Made by a program: the position numbers and the translations under genes
DNA from: an uncultured Prevotella sp.
GTDB lineage: Bacteria; Bacteroidota; Bacteroidia; Bacteroidales; Bacteroidaceae
NCBI GenBank assembly: GCA_900315775.1
Contig: ONAJ01000018.1
Span: 17,561-81,560 of the forward strand
DNA length: 64,000 bases
Direction: 5' to 3'
Shown: piece by piece, positions 38,653 through 47,254 of the stretch
How the letters are laid out: each line of letters begins with the position of its first letter
Numbering within the stretch: position 1 is the stretch's first letter
The notes under the pieces: model-generated
What the model saw: only the letters and a program-made list of their open reading frames with translations
Databases searched by the model: none
What the model was told of the DNA's origin: nothing

Positions 38653-39770
38653 TGATTACAGCTGACCAGCTAAAGGATGTCCTGCAGCGTGCAGAGGCAC
38701 TGCACCGCTATCTGGACATCGACCGCAAAAAGATAGAATACGAAGAAGAAGACCTTCGCACTCAGGCACCCGACTTCTGGGAAGACCGCTTAAGGGCAGA
38801 AGAGCAGATGAAGAAAGTTAAAGCCATCAAGAAGTGGATTGACGGCTATAACGAGGTGCGTAGTGCCGCCGACGAACTGCAACTTGCCTTCGACTTCTAC
38901 AAAGAGGAAATGGTCACCGAAGAAGAGGTCGATAAAGACTACCAGATAGCGATAGAACGACTGGAGGAGCTGGAACTGAAGAACATGCTGCGCCAGAAGG
39001 AGGACCCCATGGAGTGTGTCCTCAAGATAAACTCCGGTGCCGGCGGCACAGAGAGTCAGGACTGGGCACAGATGCTCATGCGAATGTATATGCGCTGGGC
39101 AGAGGCTCACGGCTACAAGGTGTCTATAAGCAATCTCCAGGAAGGCGACGAGGCAGGAATAAAGAGCGTCACTATGGAGATTGAGGGCGGTGAGTTCGCC
39201 TACGGTTTCCTGAAGAGCGAGAACGGTGTTCACCGTCTGGTAAGGGTTAGTCCCTTCAACGCTCAGGGCAAGCGCATGACAAGTTTCGCCAGCGTCTTCG
39301 TCTCGCCTCTCGTCGATGACACCATCGAGGTGTATGTTGATCCCGCCAAACTGTCGTGGGACACCTTCCGCTCCAGCGGTGCAGGCGGTCAGAACGTCAA
39401 CAAGGTGGAGTCGGGAGTGCGTCTGCGCTATTGGTACACAGACCCCGACACCGGTGAGGAAGAGGAAATACTCATCGAGAATACCGAAACCCGCGACCAG
39501 CCGAAGAACAAGGAACGTGCTATGGCACTGCTGCGCTCACAGCTCTACGACAGGGCAATGAAGAAGCGACTCGAGGCACAGGCAAAGATTGAGGCAGGAA
39601 AGAAGAAGATAGAATGGGGCTCACAGATACGCTCCTACGTCTTCGACGACCGCCGCGTGAAGGACCACCGCACCAACTACCAGACGTCGGATGTCGATGG
39701 AGTGATGGACGGCAAGATAGACGACTTCATAAAGGCGTACCTCATGGAGTTCCCAAGCGAAAATGAATAA
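38652..39770 (+). CDS. prfB: Peptide chain release factor 2
   Basis: 372 aa. It ends translation at UGA and UAA: the SPF tripeptide (RVSPFNAQ) and the GGQ catalytic motif (SSGAGGQNVNK) are both visible. The +1 programmed frameshift seen in E. coli prfB is absent: the frame is continuous through RYLDID and has no CTTTGA slip site. Confidence 0.95.
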   Translation: MITADQLKDVLQRAEALHRYLDIDRKKIEYEEEDLRTQAPDFWEDRLRAEEQMKKVKAIKKWIDGYNEVRSAADELQLAFDFYKEEMVTEEEVDKDYQIAIERLEELELKNMLRQKEDPMECVLKINSGAGGTESQDWAQMLMRMYMRWAEAHGYKVSISNLQEGDEAGIKSVTMEIEGGEFAYGFLKSENGVHRLVRVSPFNAQGKRMTSFASVFVSPLVDDTIEVYVDPAKLSWDTFRSSGAGGQNVNKVESGVRLRYWYTDPDTGEEEEILIENTETRDQPKNKERAMALLRSQLYDRAMKKRLEAQAKIEAGKKKIEWGSQIRSYVFDDRRVKDHRTNYQTSDVDGVMDGKIDDFIKAYLMEFPSENE

Positions 39771-39824
39771 TAACGACGTAATAACGTCATAACGTAATAA
39801 CGATATAACGTAATAACGAAACAA
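39771..39824. repeat. ATAACG-type simple repeat
   Basis: Irregular repeats of gtaataac/gatataac between prfB and the small membrane-protein gene; the stretch acgatataacgtaataacg is shared with the rpsD-rpsK gap. Confidence 0.6.
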
Positions 39825-39833
39825 AATAAAATC

Positions 39834-39971
39834 ATGTCACAGAAAAGAAAAGCACAGCGCGCACGTCGTGCCGCACAAGAAGAGAAACAGGCTCAGAACG
39901 TTATCAAGTGGATCTTTGCAGCATTGGTATTCCTTGCATTACTGATGGTTTGCGTTTTCTTCTTTAACTAA
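39834..39971 (+). CDS. Small basic single-span membrane protein
   Basis: 45 aa: a basic, Arg/Lys/Gln-rich N-terminus (MSQKRKAQRARRAAQEEKQA) followed by one membrane span (IFAALVFLALLMVCVFFF). Its stop overlaps the CYTH gene start by 1 nt (TAATG), which supports real translation. Function unknown. Confidence 0.75.
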   Translation: MSQKRKAQRARRAAQEEKQAQNVIKWIFAALVFLALLMVCVFFFN

Positions 39972-40486
39972 TGGGCAACCAGGAAATAGAACGTAAGTTC
40001 CTGGTATGTGGCTATGACTACAAGACACAGGCTGTCAGTCATAGCCACATACAACAAGGCTACATACTGAGCAGTCAGGGACGTACTGTGAGGGTACGTG
40101 TCCGCGACGACAAGGCGTACCTCACCATCAAAGGACCCGCCCAGGAAGGACACTTCGGACGCTATGAGTTCGAGAAAGAGATATCTCTTGAGGACGCAAA
40201 GGAACTTATGAAACTATGCGAACCTGGCATTATCGACAAGACACGATACCTCGTTCCCTGCGGAAAACACACCTTTGAAGTTGACGAGTTCTACGGCGAC
40301 AACGCCGGTCTGGTAATGGCCGAGGTGGAACTGTCCGATGAAAACGAGACCTTCGAGAAGCCCGCCTTCATTGGTATGGAGGTGACTGGCGACAAACGTT
40401 TCTACAACGGACACATGCGGAAGATGCCGTTCATCGTCTGGCGCGGCACCATTCCCAAAGAATACCGACACATAGAATTAGAGTAG
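39971..40486 (+). CDS. CYTH domain protein
   Basis: 171 aa. It opens with the defining EIERKFLV (ExExK) motif and has the alternating charged strands of the triphosphate tunnel fold (GRTVRVRVRDDKAYLTIKG). Such proteins bind triphosphates, often as inorganic tripolyphosphatases or adenylate-cyclase-like enzymes. Its 3' end overlaps the convergent VanZ gene by 56 bp. Confidence 0.88.
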   Translation: MGNQEIERKFLVCGYDYKTQAVSHSHIQQGYILSSQGRTVRVRVRDDKAYLTIKGPAQEGHFGRYEFEKEISLEDAKELMKLCEPGIIDKTRYLVPCGKHTFEVDEFYGDNAGLVMAEVELSDENETFEKPAFIGMEVTGDKRFYNGHMRKMPFIVWRGTIPKEYRHIELE

Positions 40487-40823
40487 CACCCGTGGTGTTG
40501 GCAAGGAAGTCCATCCACTCCCCGCTCCTCCTGCCACCAGTACAGTTAGCCTGAAGCCACTCTATCAGTCCGCTCATAAGTACCGGCGCAAGCCACCCGA
40601 GCAATATCCAACGCTTTTTGTTTATCACCTCGTGTTGACGCCAATACTCTATGGCGATGACGCCACACGTACCTGCGTACATCACCATGTGGGTCCACTT
40701 GTCCATAAACGCCACTTCGCCGAGAGGTGTATCAGGAACATCCATAAAACAAAGCACCCAGATAATCACGATACACAGGCAAGAGAAGGGATAGTGCTTT
40801 AACAAATGCAATAAAAAATTCAT
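40431..40823 (-). CDS. VanZ-family membrane protein
   Basis: 130 aa with about four membrane spans and the VanZ-like features DKWTHMVMYAG and SGLIEWLQ... SGEWMDFLANTTGATL. Function unknown; related to the protein that slightly raises teicoplanin resistance in enterococci. Promoter -7 TACTTTTG on the complement of 40844-40851. Confidence 0.8.
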   Translation of the reverse strand: MNFLLHLLKHYPFSCLCIVIIWVLCFMDVPDTPLGEVAFMDKWTHMVMYAGTCGVIAIEYWRQHEVINKKRWILLGWLAPVLMSGLIEWLQANCTGGRRSGEWMDFLANTTGATLILCVGILWEWCRARR

Positions 40824-40843
40824 ATTTGCTTTCTATTTTGCTG

Positions 40844-40871
40844 CAAAAGTACTATTTTTTTTATAATTTTG
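40844..40871. promoter_or_regulatory. Overlapping divergent promoters (VanZ and first NSS transporter)
   Basis: Minus-strand TACTTTTG (complement of 40844-40851) and plus-strand TAATTTTG (40864-40871) sit back to back, each at promoter distance from its gene. Confidence 0.6.
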
Positions 40872-40879
40872 CAGCCGTA

Positions 40880-42250
40880 ATGAGTAAAAACATTAATTCA
40901 AATAGAGGAAACTTCGGTTCTAAGCTGGGCATAATACTTGCCACAGCAGGCGGAGCCGTAGGACTGGGTAACGTGTGGCGTTTCCCCTATGTCACAGGAC
41001 AAAACGGAGGTGCTGCCTTCATCATTATATATATTATATGTGTACTGCTGATGGGTATCCCCGTAATGCTCTGCGAGTTTATGATAGGTCGTCACGCGCA
41101 GGCAAACACTGCTCGTGCCTATACGAAGCTCGCCAACGGCACACCCTGGAAGTTCGTTGGCTATATGGGTGTCCTCACCGCCGCCATCATCATCGGATAC
41201 TACGGTGTTGTGAGCGGATGGACGCTGCAGTATGTCTTCGCATCGGCGGCTGACGAGCTCCACGGCACACCGGAATACTTCCAGAAGTTCTTCAACGACT
41301 TCTCGAATAACCCCATAAAGCCGATAGTATGGATGTCGCTCATCGTTGGTTTTACCCACTTCGTCATAGTTCACGGAGTGCAGAACGGCATAGAGAGGGC
41401 TTCAAAGATTATGATGCCTATACTCTTCCTGCTCCTCCTTGCCCTTGTAGCTTGTTCGCTGTCGCTGCCCAACGCTGCGAAGGGTGTGGAGTTCCTCTTC
41501 CATCCCGATTTCTCGAAGATTAACAGCGACACCTTCCTTGAGGCACTCGGACAGGCGTTCTACTCGTTGAGCATCGCTATGGGCTGTCTGTGTACCTACG
41601 CCAGCTACTTCAAACGCGAGACGAACCTCACGAAGTCGGCACTACAGATAGCGGGTATCGACACGTTCATTGCTATCCTCGCAGGACTTCTCATCTTCCC
41701 CGCAGCCATCTCCGTTGGTGTACAGCCCGACAGCGGACCGTCGCTGATATTCATCACCCTACCGAACGTCTTCGAACAGGCATTCGGCAATATGAGAATA
41801 TTGCAGTATATAGTATCTTTCTCCTTCTATATGCTGCTCACCATCGCGGCTTTAACGTCGAACATATCACTCCACGAGGTTTCTACGTCGTTCCTCAGCG
41901 AGGAGTTACATCTGGGTCGCAAGGGTGCGGCACGCGTGGTGTCGCTGATGTGTATCGTCATTGGTGCCCTCTGTTCACTGTCACTGAGCGGCAAGTACTC
42001 CCTGCAACTGTTTGGCGGGAGTCTCTTCAGCTTCCTCGACTGGTTCTCGGCAAATATATGTCTGCCGTTAGGAGGCTTCCTCACGTGTATCTTCGTAGGC
42101 TGGTATGTTGACCATAAGTTTGTGCGCGACGAGCTGTCCAACTGGGGAACTATACGCACCCCACACGTTCACGCCTTCGTGTTCATAGTGAAATACGTTT
42201 GTCCGCTACTGACACTTTTAATATTCCTACATCAGTTTGATTTAGTATAA
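40880..42250 (+). CDS. Sodium-dependent NSS/SNF-family transporter (copy 1)
   Basis: 456 aa from the ATG at 40880 (MSKNINSNRGNFGSKLG). LeuT-fold sodium symporter of amino acids or tryptophan-like compounds. The TM1 signature GGAVGLGNVWRFPYVTGQNG is present, with about eleven to twelve spans. The substrate is not predictable here. Overlaps copy 2 by 1 nt. Confidence 0.9.
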   Translation: MSKNINSNRGNFGSKLGIILATAGGAVGLGNVWRFPYVTGQNGGAAFIIIYIICVLLMGIPVMLCEFMIGRHAQANTARAYTKLANGTPWKFVGYMGVLTAAIIIGYYGVVSGWTLQYVFASAADELHGTPEYFQKFFNDFSNNPIKPIVWMSLIVGFTHFVIVHGVQNGIERASKIMMPILFLLLLALVACSLSLPNAAKGVEFLFHPDFSKINSDTFLEALGQAFYSLSIAMGCLCTYASYFKRETNLTKSALQIAGIDTFIAILAGLLIFPAAISVGVQPDSGPSLIFITLPNVFEQAFGNMRILQYIVSFSFYMLLTIAALTSNISLHEVSTSFLSEELHLGRKGAARVVSLMCIVIGALCSLSLSGKYSLQLFGGSLFSFLDWFSANICLPLGGFLTCIFVGWYVDHKFVRDELSNWGTIRTPHVHAFVFIVKYVCPLLTLLIFLHQFDLV

Positions 42251-43593
42251 TGGATTCTCGAAGTAAGTTCACATCAAAGATTGGTATCATCCTCGCCACA
42301 GCAGGCTCTGCGGTAGGACTGGGAAACATCTGGCGCTTCCCGTACGAGGCAGGACAGAACGGAGGTTCTGCATTCCTCATAATATACCTCTGCTGCATAG
42401 CGGCACTGGGTGTGCCGGCAATGCTCTGCGAGTTCATCGTAGGACGTAATGCTCAGGCTAACGCCACACGAGCCTACGGCGGATGGCCCTGGAAACTGGT
42501 GGGATATATGGGTGTGCTTACTGGGTTCATCATCATGGGAGCCTACTCCGTCGTTGCCGGCTGGACTTTGGAATATGTCTTTGCAGCAACAGCGGGAAAA
42601 CTTTATGGCGACCCCGCCTACGTACAACAGTATTTCGCCAACTTCACCTCGAATCCCATACGTCCTATCATGTGGGCTATGTTCTTTATGATCCTCACCC
42701 ACCTTATTATTACTAAGGGTGTGCAGAAGGGCATAGAACGCGCATCGAAGGTTATGATGCCTATACTCTTCATACTCCTTCTAATCCTCGTGGTATGCTC
42801 GCTGTCGCTGCCCAACTCCATAAAGGGTGTGGAGTTCCTGCTAAAGCCGGACTTCTCGAAGGTGAACCAAAAGACTTTCCTCGATGCTCTCGGACAGACA
42901 TTCTTCTCGTTGAGCACAGGAATGGCGGCTCTCGTAACCTACTCCAGCTATTTCGGAAAACAGGTGAACCTCATAAGGTCTGCGTGGCAGATAGCACTCA
43001 TAGACACCTCGGTGGCAATACTTGCTGCGCTGATGATATTCCCCGCAGCATTCTCTGTAGGCATACAGCCCGACAGCGGACCGTCGCTGATATTCATCAC
43101 CCTGCCTAACGTCTTCATAGAGGCATTCGCATCGGCACCGGTGATAGGCTACCTCATAGGAATAACCTTCTACCTGTTGCTCTCACTCGCCGCCCTCACG
43201 TCGATAATCTCTATGCACGAGACGCCGACAGCCTTTGTCAGCGAGGAGTTCCACCTCGGACGCAAGACGGCAGCAGGCATAGTAACTGTGCTCGCACTGA
43301 TAACAGGAGCGCTGTGCTCCCTCTCCATCGGTGCCGTGCCGAGTCTCCAGTTGTTCGGACGCTCGCTCTTCGACTTCTTCGACTACCTCTCTGCCAACGT
43401 ACTGCTTACCGCAGGAGGCTTCCTCACCGCTATCTATGTCGGCTGGGTGATGCCCCACCATAACGTGCGCAACCAGGTAACCAACTGGGGTACTACAAAC
43501 AACAAGTACTTCCACCTGTTCGTACTGTCTGCAAAATACATTTGTCCTACAGGTATAGCACTGATATTCATGCATCAATTCGGACTAATATAA
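42250..43593 (+). CDS. Sodium-dependent NSS/SNF-family transporter (copy 2)
   Basis: 447 aa paralog of the preceding gene along its whole length (SAVGLGNIWRFPYEAGQNGG; shared GVQKGIERASKVMMPILF and IQPDSGPSLIFITLPNVF). It is a tandem duplication. Coupled by TAATG to both neighbours. Confidence 0.9.
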   Translation: MDSRSKFTSKIGIILATAGSAVGLGNIWRFPYEAGQNGGSAFLIIYLCCIAALGVPAMLCEFIVGRNAQANATRAYGGWPWKLVGYMGVLTGFIIMGAYSVVAGWTLEYVFAATAGKLYGDPAYVQQYFANFTSNPIRPIMWAMFFMILTHLIITKGVQKGIERASKVMMPILFILLLILVVCSLSLPNSIKGVEFLLKPDFSKVNQKTFLDALGQTFFSLSTGMAALVTYSSYFGKQVNLIRSAWQIALIDTSVAILAALMIFPAAFSVGIQPDSGPSLIFITLPNVFIEAFASAPVIGYLIGITFYLLLSLAALTSIISMHETPTAFVSEEFHLGRKTAAGIVTVLALITGALCSLSIGAVPSLQLFGRSLFDFFDYLSANVLLTAGGFLTAIYVGWVMPHHNVRNQVTNWGTTNNKYFHLFVLSAKYICPTGIALIFMHQFGLI

Positions 43594-44498
43594 TGAAACT
43601 ACGTGATATAATATATCTGCACAAGTCAATCAAGCGAGCACTACTCACACTACTACTCTCCGCTATAGCGGCAGGTGTGGCGATATATTACGCAGGGAAA
43701 ACAGAAGGTGAGGAACAGGGCGACAAGGACACTACACGCTACACCCCACGTGTATCGCAGCTCGCTTCTCGCCCACAGCAGTACTATCGTGTGGAGCAGG
43801 CACCCGTAGAACGTTTCGCCTTCGACCCGAATACTGCCGACAGCACACAGCTTCTTAGACTTGGACTGCAACCGTGGCAGGTGCGCAACATATATAAGTA
43901 CCGCGCAAAGGGCGGCATATACAGGAAAAAGGAGGACTTTGCACGACTCTACGGACTTACGGCAAAGCAATATCGGGAACTGGAGCCTTATATACACATC
44001 TCCGACGACTACCGTCCGGCATCGGAACTATTCAAGAATTCCGAAGAACAACGCTATGAGCGCGACACACTGAAATACCCCATAAAGCTGAAAGAGGGCG
44101 AGACGGTAACTCTGAACATAGCCGACACATCAACGCTGAAGAAGGTGCCAGGCATTGGCAGCGCTTTCGCACGCGCTATCATAGGCTACGGGAAACGACT
44201 CGGAGGGTATGTAAGTACCTCACAACTCCTCGAGATATCAAACTTCCCCAGAAAGAGTCTGCCTTATTTCAAGGTTGACAGCACTAAAATACGTAAGATT
44301 AAGGTCAACAAACTCACTCTCGACCAGCTGAAACGTCACCCCTACATAAACTTCTATCAGGCTCGTACCATTACGGACTACAGAAGACTGAAGGGCGACT
44401 TAAAGAGTCTGGACGACCTCAAGCTGCATAAAGACTTTCCGGAGGCGGAGAGAAAGCGTCTTGAGCCTTATATGGATTATTATTTTAATAATGATTAA
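43593..44498 (+). CDS. Helix-hairpin-helix DNA-binding protein (ComEA-like)
   Basis: 301 aa from the ATG at 43593 (MKLRDIIYLHKSIKRALLTL), overlapping the transporter stop by 1 nt. One N-terminal membrane anchor, then repeated HhH motifs: FDPNTADSTQLLRLGLQPWQ, NIADTSTLKKVPGIGSAFAR and KLTLDQLKRHPYINFYQART. It may bind DNA at the cell surface or in the periplasm, as ComEA does; direct evidence is lacking. Confidence 0.83.
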   Translation: MKLRDIIYLHKSIKRALLTLLLSAIAAGVAIYYAGKTEGEEQGDKDTTRYTPRVSQLASRPQQYYRVEQAPVERFAFDPNTADSTQLLRLGLQPWQVRNIYKYRAKGGIYRKKEDFARLYGLTAKQYRELEPYIHISDDYRPASELFKNSEEQRYERDTLKYPIKLKEGETVTLNIADTSTLKKVPGIGSAFARAIIGYGKRLGGYVSTSQLLEISNFPRKSLPYFKVDSTKIRKIKVNKLTLDQLKRHPYINFYQARTITDYRRLKGDLKSLDDLKLHKDFPEAERKRLEPYMDYYFNND

Positions 44499-44585
44499 AG
44501 GGGCACTAAACCCAACTAACATTTCAGAAATTAACACTGACTGGTTGGAAGATTTCTAAAATCCTGTTAAAACTTGTCTTACATA

Positions 44586-44616
44586 TTGTAGTCTATGTAT
44601 TTTTTTATTACATTTG
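44586..44616 (+). promoter_or_regulatory. Promoter of the partner-switching/NRPS locus
   Basis: TTG (44586-44588), 20-bp gap, TACATTTG (44609-44616), giving a leader of about 45 nt before the SpoIIE-type gene. No other clear promoter is seen before the NRPS genes. Confidence 0.6.
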
Positions 44617-44669
44617 CTCCATGTTTGGCAATTAACGAAACAAAGAAAATATGAGAAAAATGTTTGAGC

Positions 44670-46847
44670 ATGAGTAATAAGACGAATACGAATAAAGGTT
44701 GGTGGGAACGAGTAAAACAAGTATTCAAAACCAACACCAGTCTGACCGTTATCATCTCTGCAGTACTGCTATTAGAGCTGATGATGGGTATCATGTTCTA
44801 TTCCGCCCAAAACTTTATCCAAAGAACGATGGAGAGAATGGTAAGGGTGGAGATGAATGCCATATACCATTGTATTCGTAACAAACTGGCTAATGTAGAA
44901 GTAACCATTGACAACTTATCGTGGGTAGTAAGTGAGAGTCTTAATGAACCAAACTGGATGTTTGACGTCACTAAGCAGATGGTCAGTGATAATCCTATTA
45001 TCTACGGTAGCGGCATCGCCTTTACCCCTTACTACTACAGAAACAAAGGCAAACTATACGAGCCCTACTCGGTGCGCAGGGGCGGAGACTCCATCGTGAC
45101 AATGCAGGTAGGAAGAAATCGTGTCATATATACCAATAAGGAGTATTACCGTATTCCCGTGACCACAGGCAAGTCGCTTTGGAGCGAACCTTATGAAGAC
45201 AAAGTGGGAGTAATTGGTATGACAACGACATACAGTTCCCCTGTCCGCGATACGTCCAACAAAATCGTCGGTGTTATATTTGCCGACATCCCCACCCGTC
45301 TGCTGGAAGACATCATGAACGAGGAGAAGGTATATAAGACCACGCAGCGTTTCCTGGTAACGGGCAGTTACAACAAACTTGTCGGCGAGGACACCCCTCT
45401 GTTCCAGGAGATTCTTAAACTCCTGAAAGTCGATAACGACAAGACCGACTACTTCACGACGAAGGACAAAGATGGCAATAAGTACCACGTCTTCTACACT
45501 CCTGTAGGAGGAAAGACTGACTGGGTACTCATAAACATCGTGAACGACAACGAGGTGTTCAGCAGACTGCGCATGATGCGTCTAATGCTGATGCTACCAT
45601 TGAGTTTAGGTCTTATATTTTCCCTTTTCATCGTATGGCGCAGCTCTCGCAACCTGAATCATCTGCGTAGAATTAATGCCGAGAAGGAGCGCATTGACGG
45701 AGAGTTACGTGTTGCCAGCGAGATTCAACAGAGTATGTTGCCTCAAGGAGAGATAACCGTTGAGAATCTGGAGTTAGAAGGTTTCCTAAAACCGGCACGC
45801 GAGGTAGGTGGTGACATTTACGACTATTATGTTCGCGACGAGAAGTTATTCTTCTGCATTGGCGACGTCAGCGGCAAGGGAGCTCCTGCAGCTATGCTTA
45901 TGGCTGTCGTTCAGGCGCTGTTCCGTTCGGCTTCCGCCCACGAGAGTAACCCAGCCCGAATAATTCTGTCTATCAATGAAGCAGCATGTCAGAACAACAA
46001 GTCAAACATGTTCGTCACCATGTTTGTCGGAGTACTTGACCTACCCACAGGACATCTGCGCTATTGCGATGCGGGACACGACGCACCTATACTGATGGAA
46101 GACGGGAAGTGGAAGCTGATAGATGCAGCGCCACACCTTCCTGTCGGAGTATTTGCTGACACGAAGTACGAAATGCAGACGCTAACACTTCTGCCCTCGA
46201 GCACTATCTTCCTATATACCGACGGACTTACGGAAGCAAAGGATGCAGCACGTAAGCAGTTTGGTCTGGAACGGATAATGACAATCCTCGAAGAGAGTAC
46301 CGACGACGAGCCGAAGGATATTCTGGCGAACATATCCGACGCCGTTGACAAGTTCGTAAAGAATGCTGAGCAGAGCGACGACCTTACGATGCTTGCCATA
46401 AAGTACCATGCTCTACAGTTTGAGAGCACACTGACGGAGACGCTGACAATAAAGAATGACGTTCACGAAGTGAAGCGTTTCAGCGAATTTATGAAATCGG
46501 CTATCGAGAAGCTGAATGTTGACACCTCACTGGCTCGTCAGCTGCGTCTGGCAGTAGAGGAGGCTGTAGTCAACGTGATAGACTATGCCTATCCTATAGA
46601 TTCCGAGGGTGACATAATCATTAATATGATGTATGATGGTAACACCCTGCGTTTCCAGATTATTGACACGGGTGTTGCCTTTGACCCCACCGCCAAACAG
46701 AGGACCGACACGACGCTCTCTGCTGAAGACCGTCAGATTGGAGGACTGGGAATACTATTGGTTCGCGAGCTGATGGACAGCATCAACTACGAGCGCATAG
46801 ACGGCAAGAATATACTTACGCTAATAAAAAACATAAATAACAAATAA
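44670..46847 (+). CDS. Membrane sensor with SpoIIE phosphatase and HATPase (anti-sigma kinase-like) domains
   Basis: 725 aa from the ATG at 44670. TM1 (about 25-45), an extracytoplasmic sensor region of about 255 residues (dCache-like), TM2 (304-323) and a short coiled coil. Then comes an RsbU/SpoIIE PP2C phosphatase (about 365-580: VGGDIYDYY, IGDVSGKGAPAAMLMA, YTDGLTEAKDA, QSDDLTMLAIKY). A C-terminal RsbW/HATPase_c domain follows (N box EEAVVNVIDYAY, G box GGLGILLVREL). One protein therefore carries both the phosphatase and the kinase of a partner switch whose substrate is the STAS protein next door. A sigma target is not obvious in the window. Confidence 0.9.
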   Translation: MSNKTNTNKGWWERVKQVFKTNTSLTVIISAVLLLELMMGIMFYSAQNFIQRTMERMVRVEMNAIYHCIRNKLANVEVTIDNLSWVVSESLNEPNWMFDVTKQMVSDNPIIYGSGIAFTPYYYRNKGKLYEPYSVRRGGDSIVTMQVGRNRVIYTNKEYYRIPVTTGKSLWSEPYEDKVGVIGMTTTYSSPVRDTSNKIVGVIFADIPTRLLEDIMNEEKVYKTTQRFLVTGSYNKLVGEDTPLFQEILKLLKVDNDKTDYFTTKDKDGNKYHVFYTPVGGKTDWVLINIVNDNEVFSRLRMMRLMLMLPLSLGLIFSLFIVWRSSRNLNHLRRINAEKERIDGELRVASEIQQSMLPQGEITVENLELEGFLKPAREVGGDIYDYYVRDEKLFFCIGDVSGKGAPAAMLMAVVQALFRSASAHESNPARIILSINEAACQNNKSNMFVTMFVGVLDLPTGHLRYCDAGHDAPILMEDGKWKLIDAAPHLPVGVFADTKYEMQTLTLLPSSTIFLYTDGLTEAKDAARKQFGLERIMTILEESTDDEPKDILANISDAVDKFVKNAEQSDDLTMLAIKYHALQFESTLTETLTIKNDVHEVKRFSEFMKSAIEKLNVDTSLARQLRLAVEEAVVNVIDYAYPIDSEGDIIINMMYDGNTLRFQIIDTGVAFDPTAKQRTDTTLSAEDRQIGGLGILLVRELMDSINYERIDGKNILTLIKNINNK

Positions 46848-46863
46848 TTAAATCATAAAAACT

Positions 46864-47166
46864 ATGAATGCAAAAATTGAAGAAATCGACGGCAAGTACA
46901 TTGCCACATTAGAAGGAGAAATGGACACCGCAGCTGCTGTGGAAGTTGAAGACGTGTTGAAACCTCTCTACGAGAGTAACGGTAAAGATGTCATTATCGA
47001 GTGCAAGGACCTGGAATATATTGCATCGAGCGGTTTGCGCATCCTTCTCAGCATCCTTAAGGGAGCAAAGGCAGCAGGCAGTAAGGTAACTTTACGCAAC
47101 GTTAACGACGACATAAAGAACGTATTCAAGCTGACAGGATTCATCAGCATCTTCGAGTTTGAATGA
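46864..47166 (+). CDS. STAS-domain anti-sigma factor antagonist
   Basis: 100 aa SpoIIAA/RsbV-like protein. The phosphorylation site region is YIASSGLRILLSI (Ser55/Ser56), matching the DSSG motif. It lies 16 bp after the sensor gene and 88 bp before the first NRPS. Expected to be phosphorylated by the HATPase and dephosphorylated by the PP2C domain of its neighbour. Confidence 0.9.
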   Translation: MNAKIEEIDGKYIATLEGEMDTAAAVEVEDVLKPLYESNGKDVIIECKDLEYIASSGLRILLSILKGAKAAGSKVTLRNVNDDIKNVFKLTGFISIFEFE

Positions 47167-47254
47167 TATGAAGAATTCATTTTCATCAAAGGATTCCCTG
47201 AGTATCATATAAACGATATATTATTGTTACGCTAGCTCTAAACACTTTTGAATT

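Noticed and set aside
38652-38800. Programmed frameshift in prfB
   Set aside because: The frame is open from the ATG and no CTTTGA-like slip site or internal Shine-Dalgarno is seen in the N-terminal region.
41590-42111. 173-aa plus-strand frame inside the first NSS transporter
   Set aside because: Arg/His-rich out-of-frame shadow of a well-conserved membrane protein.
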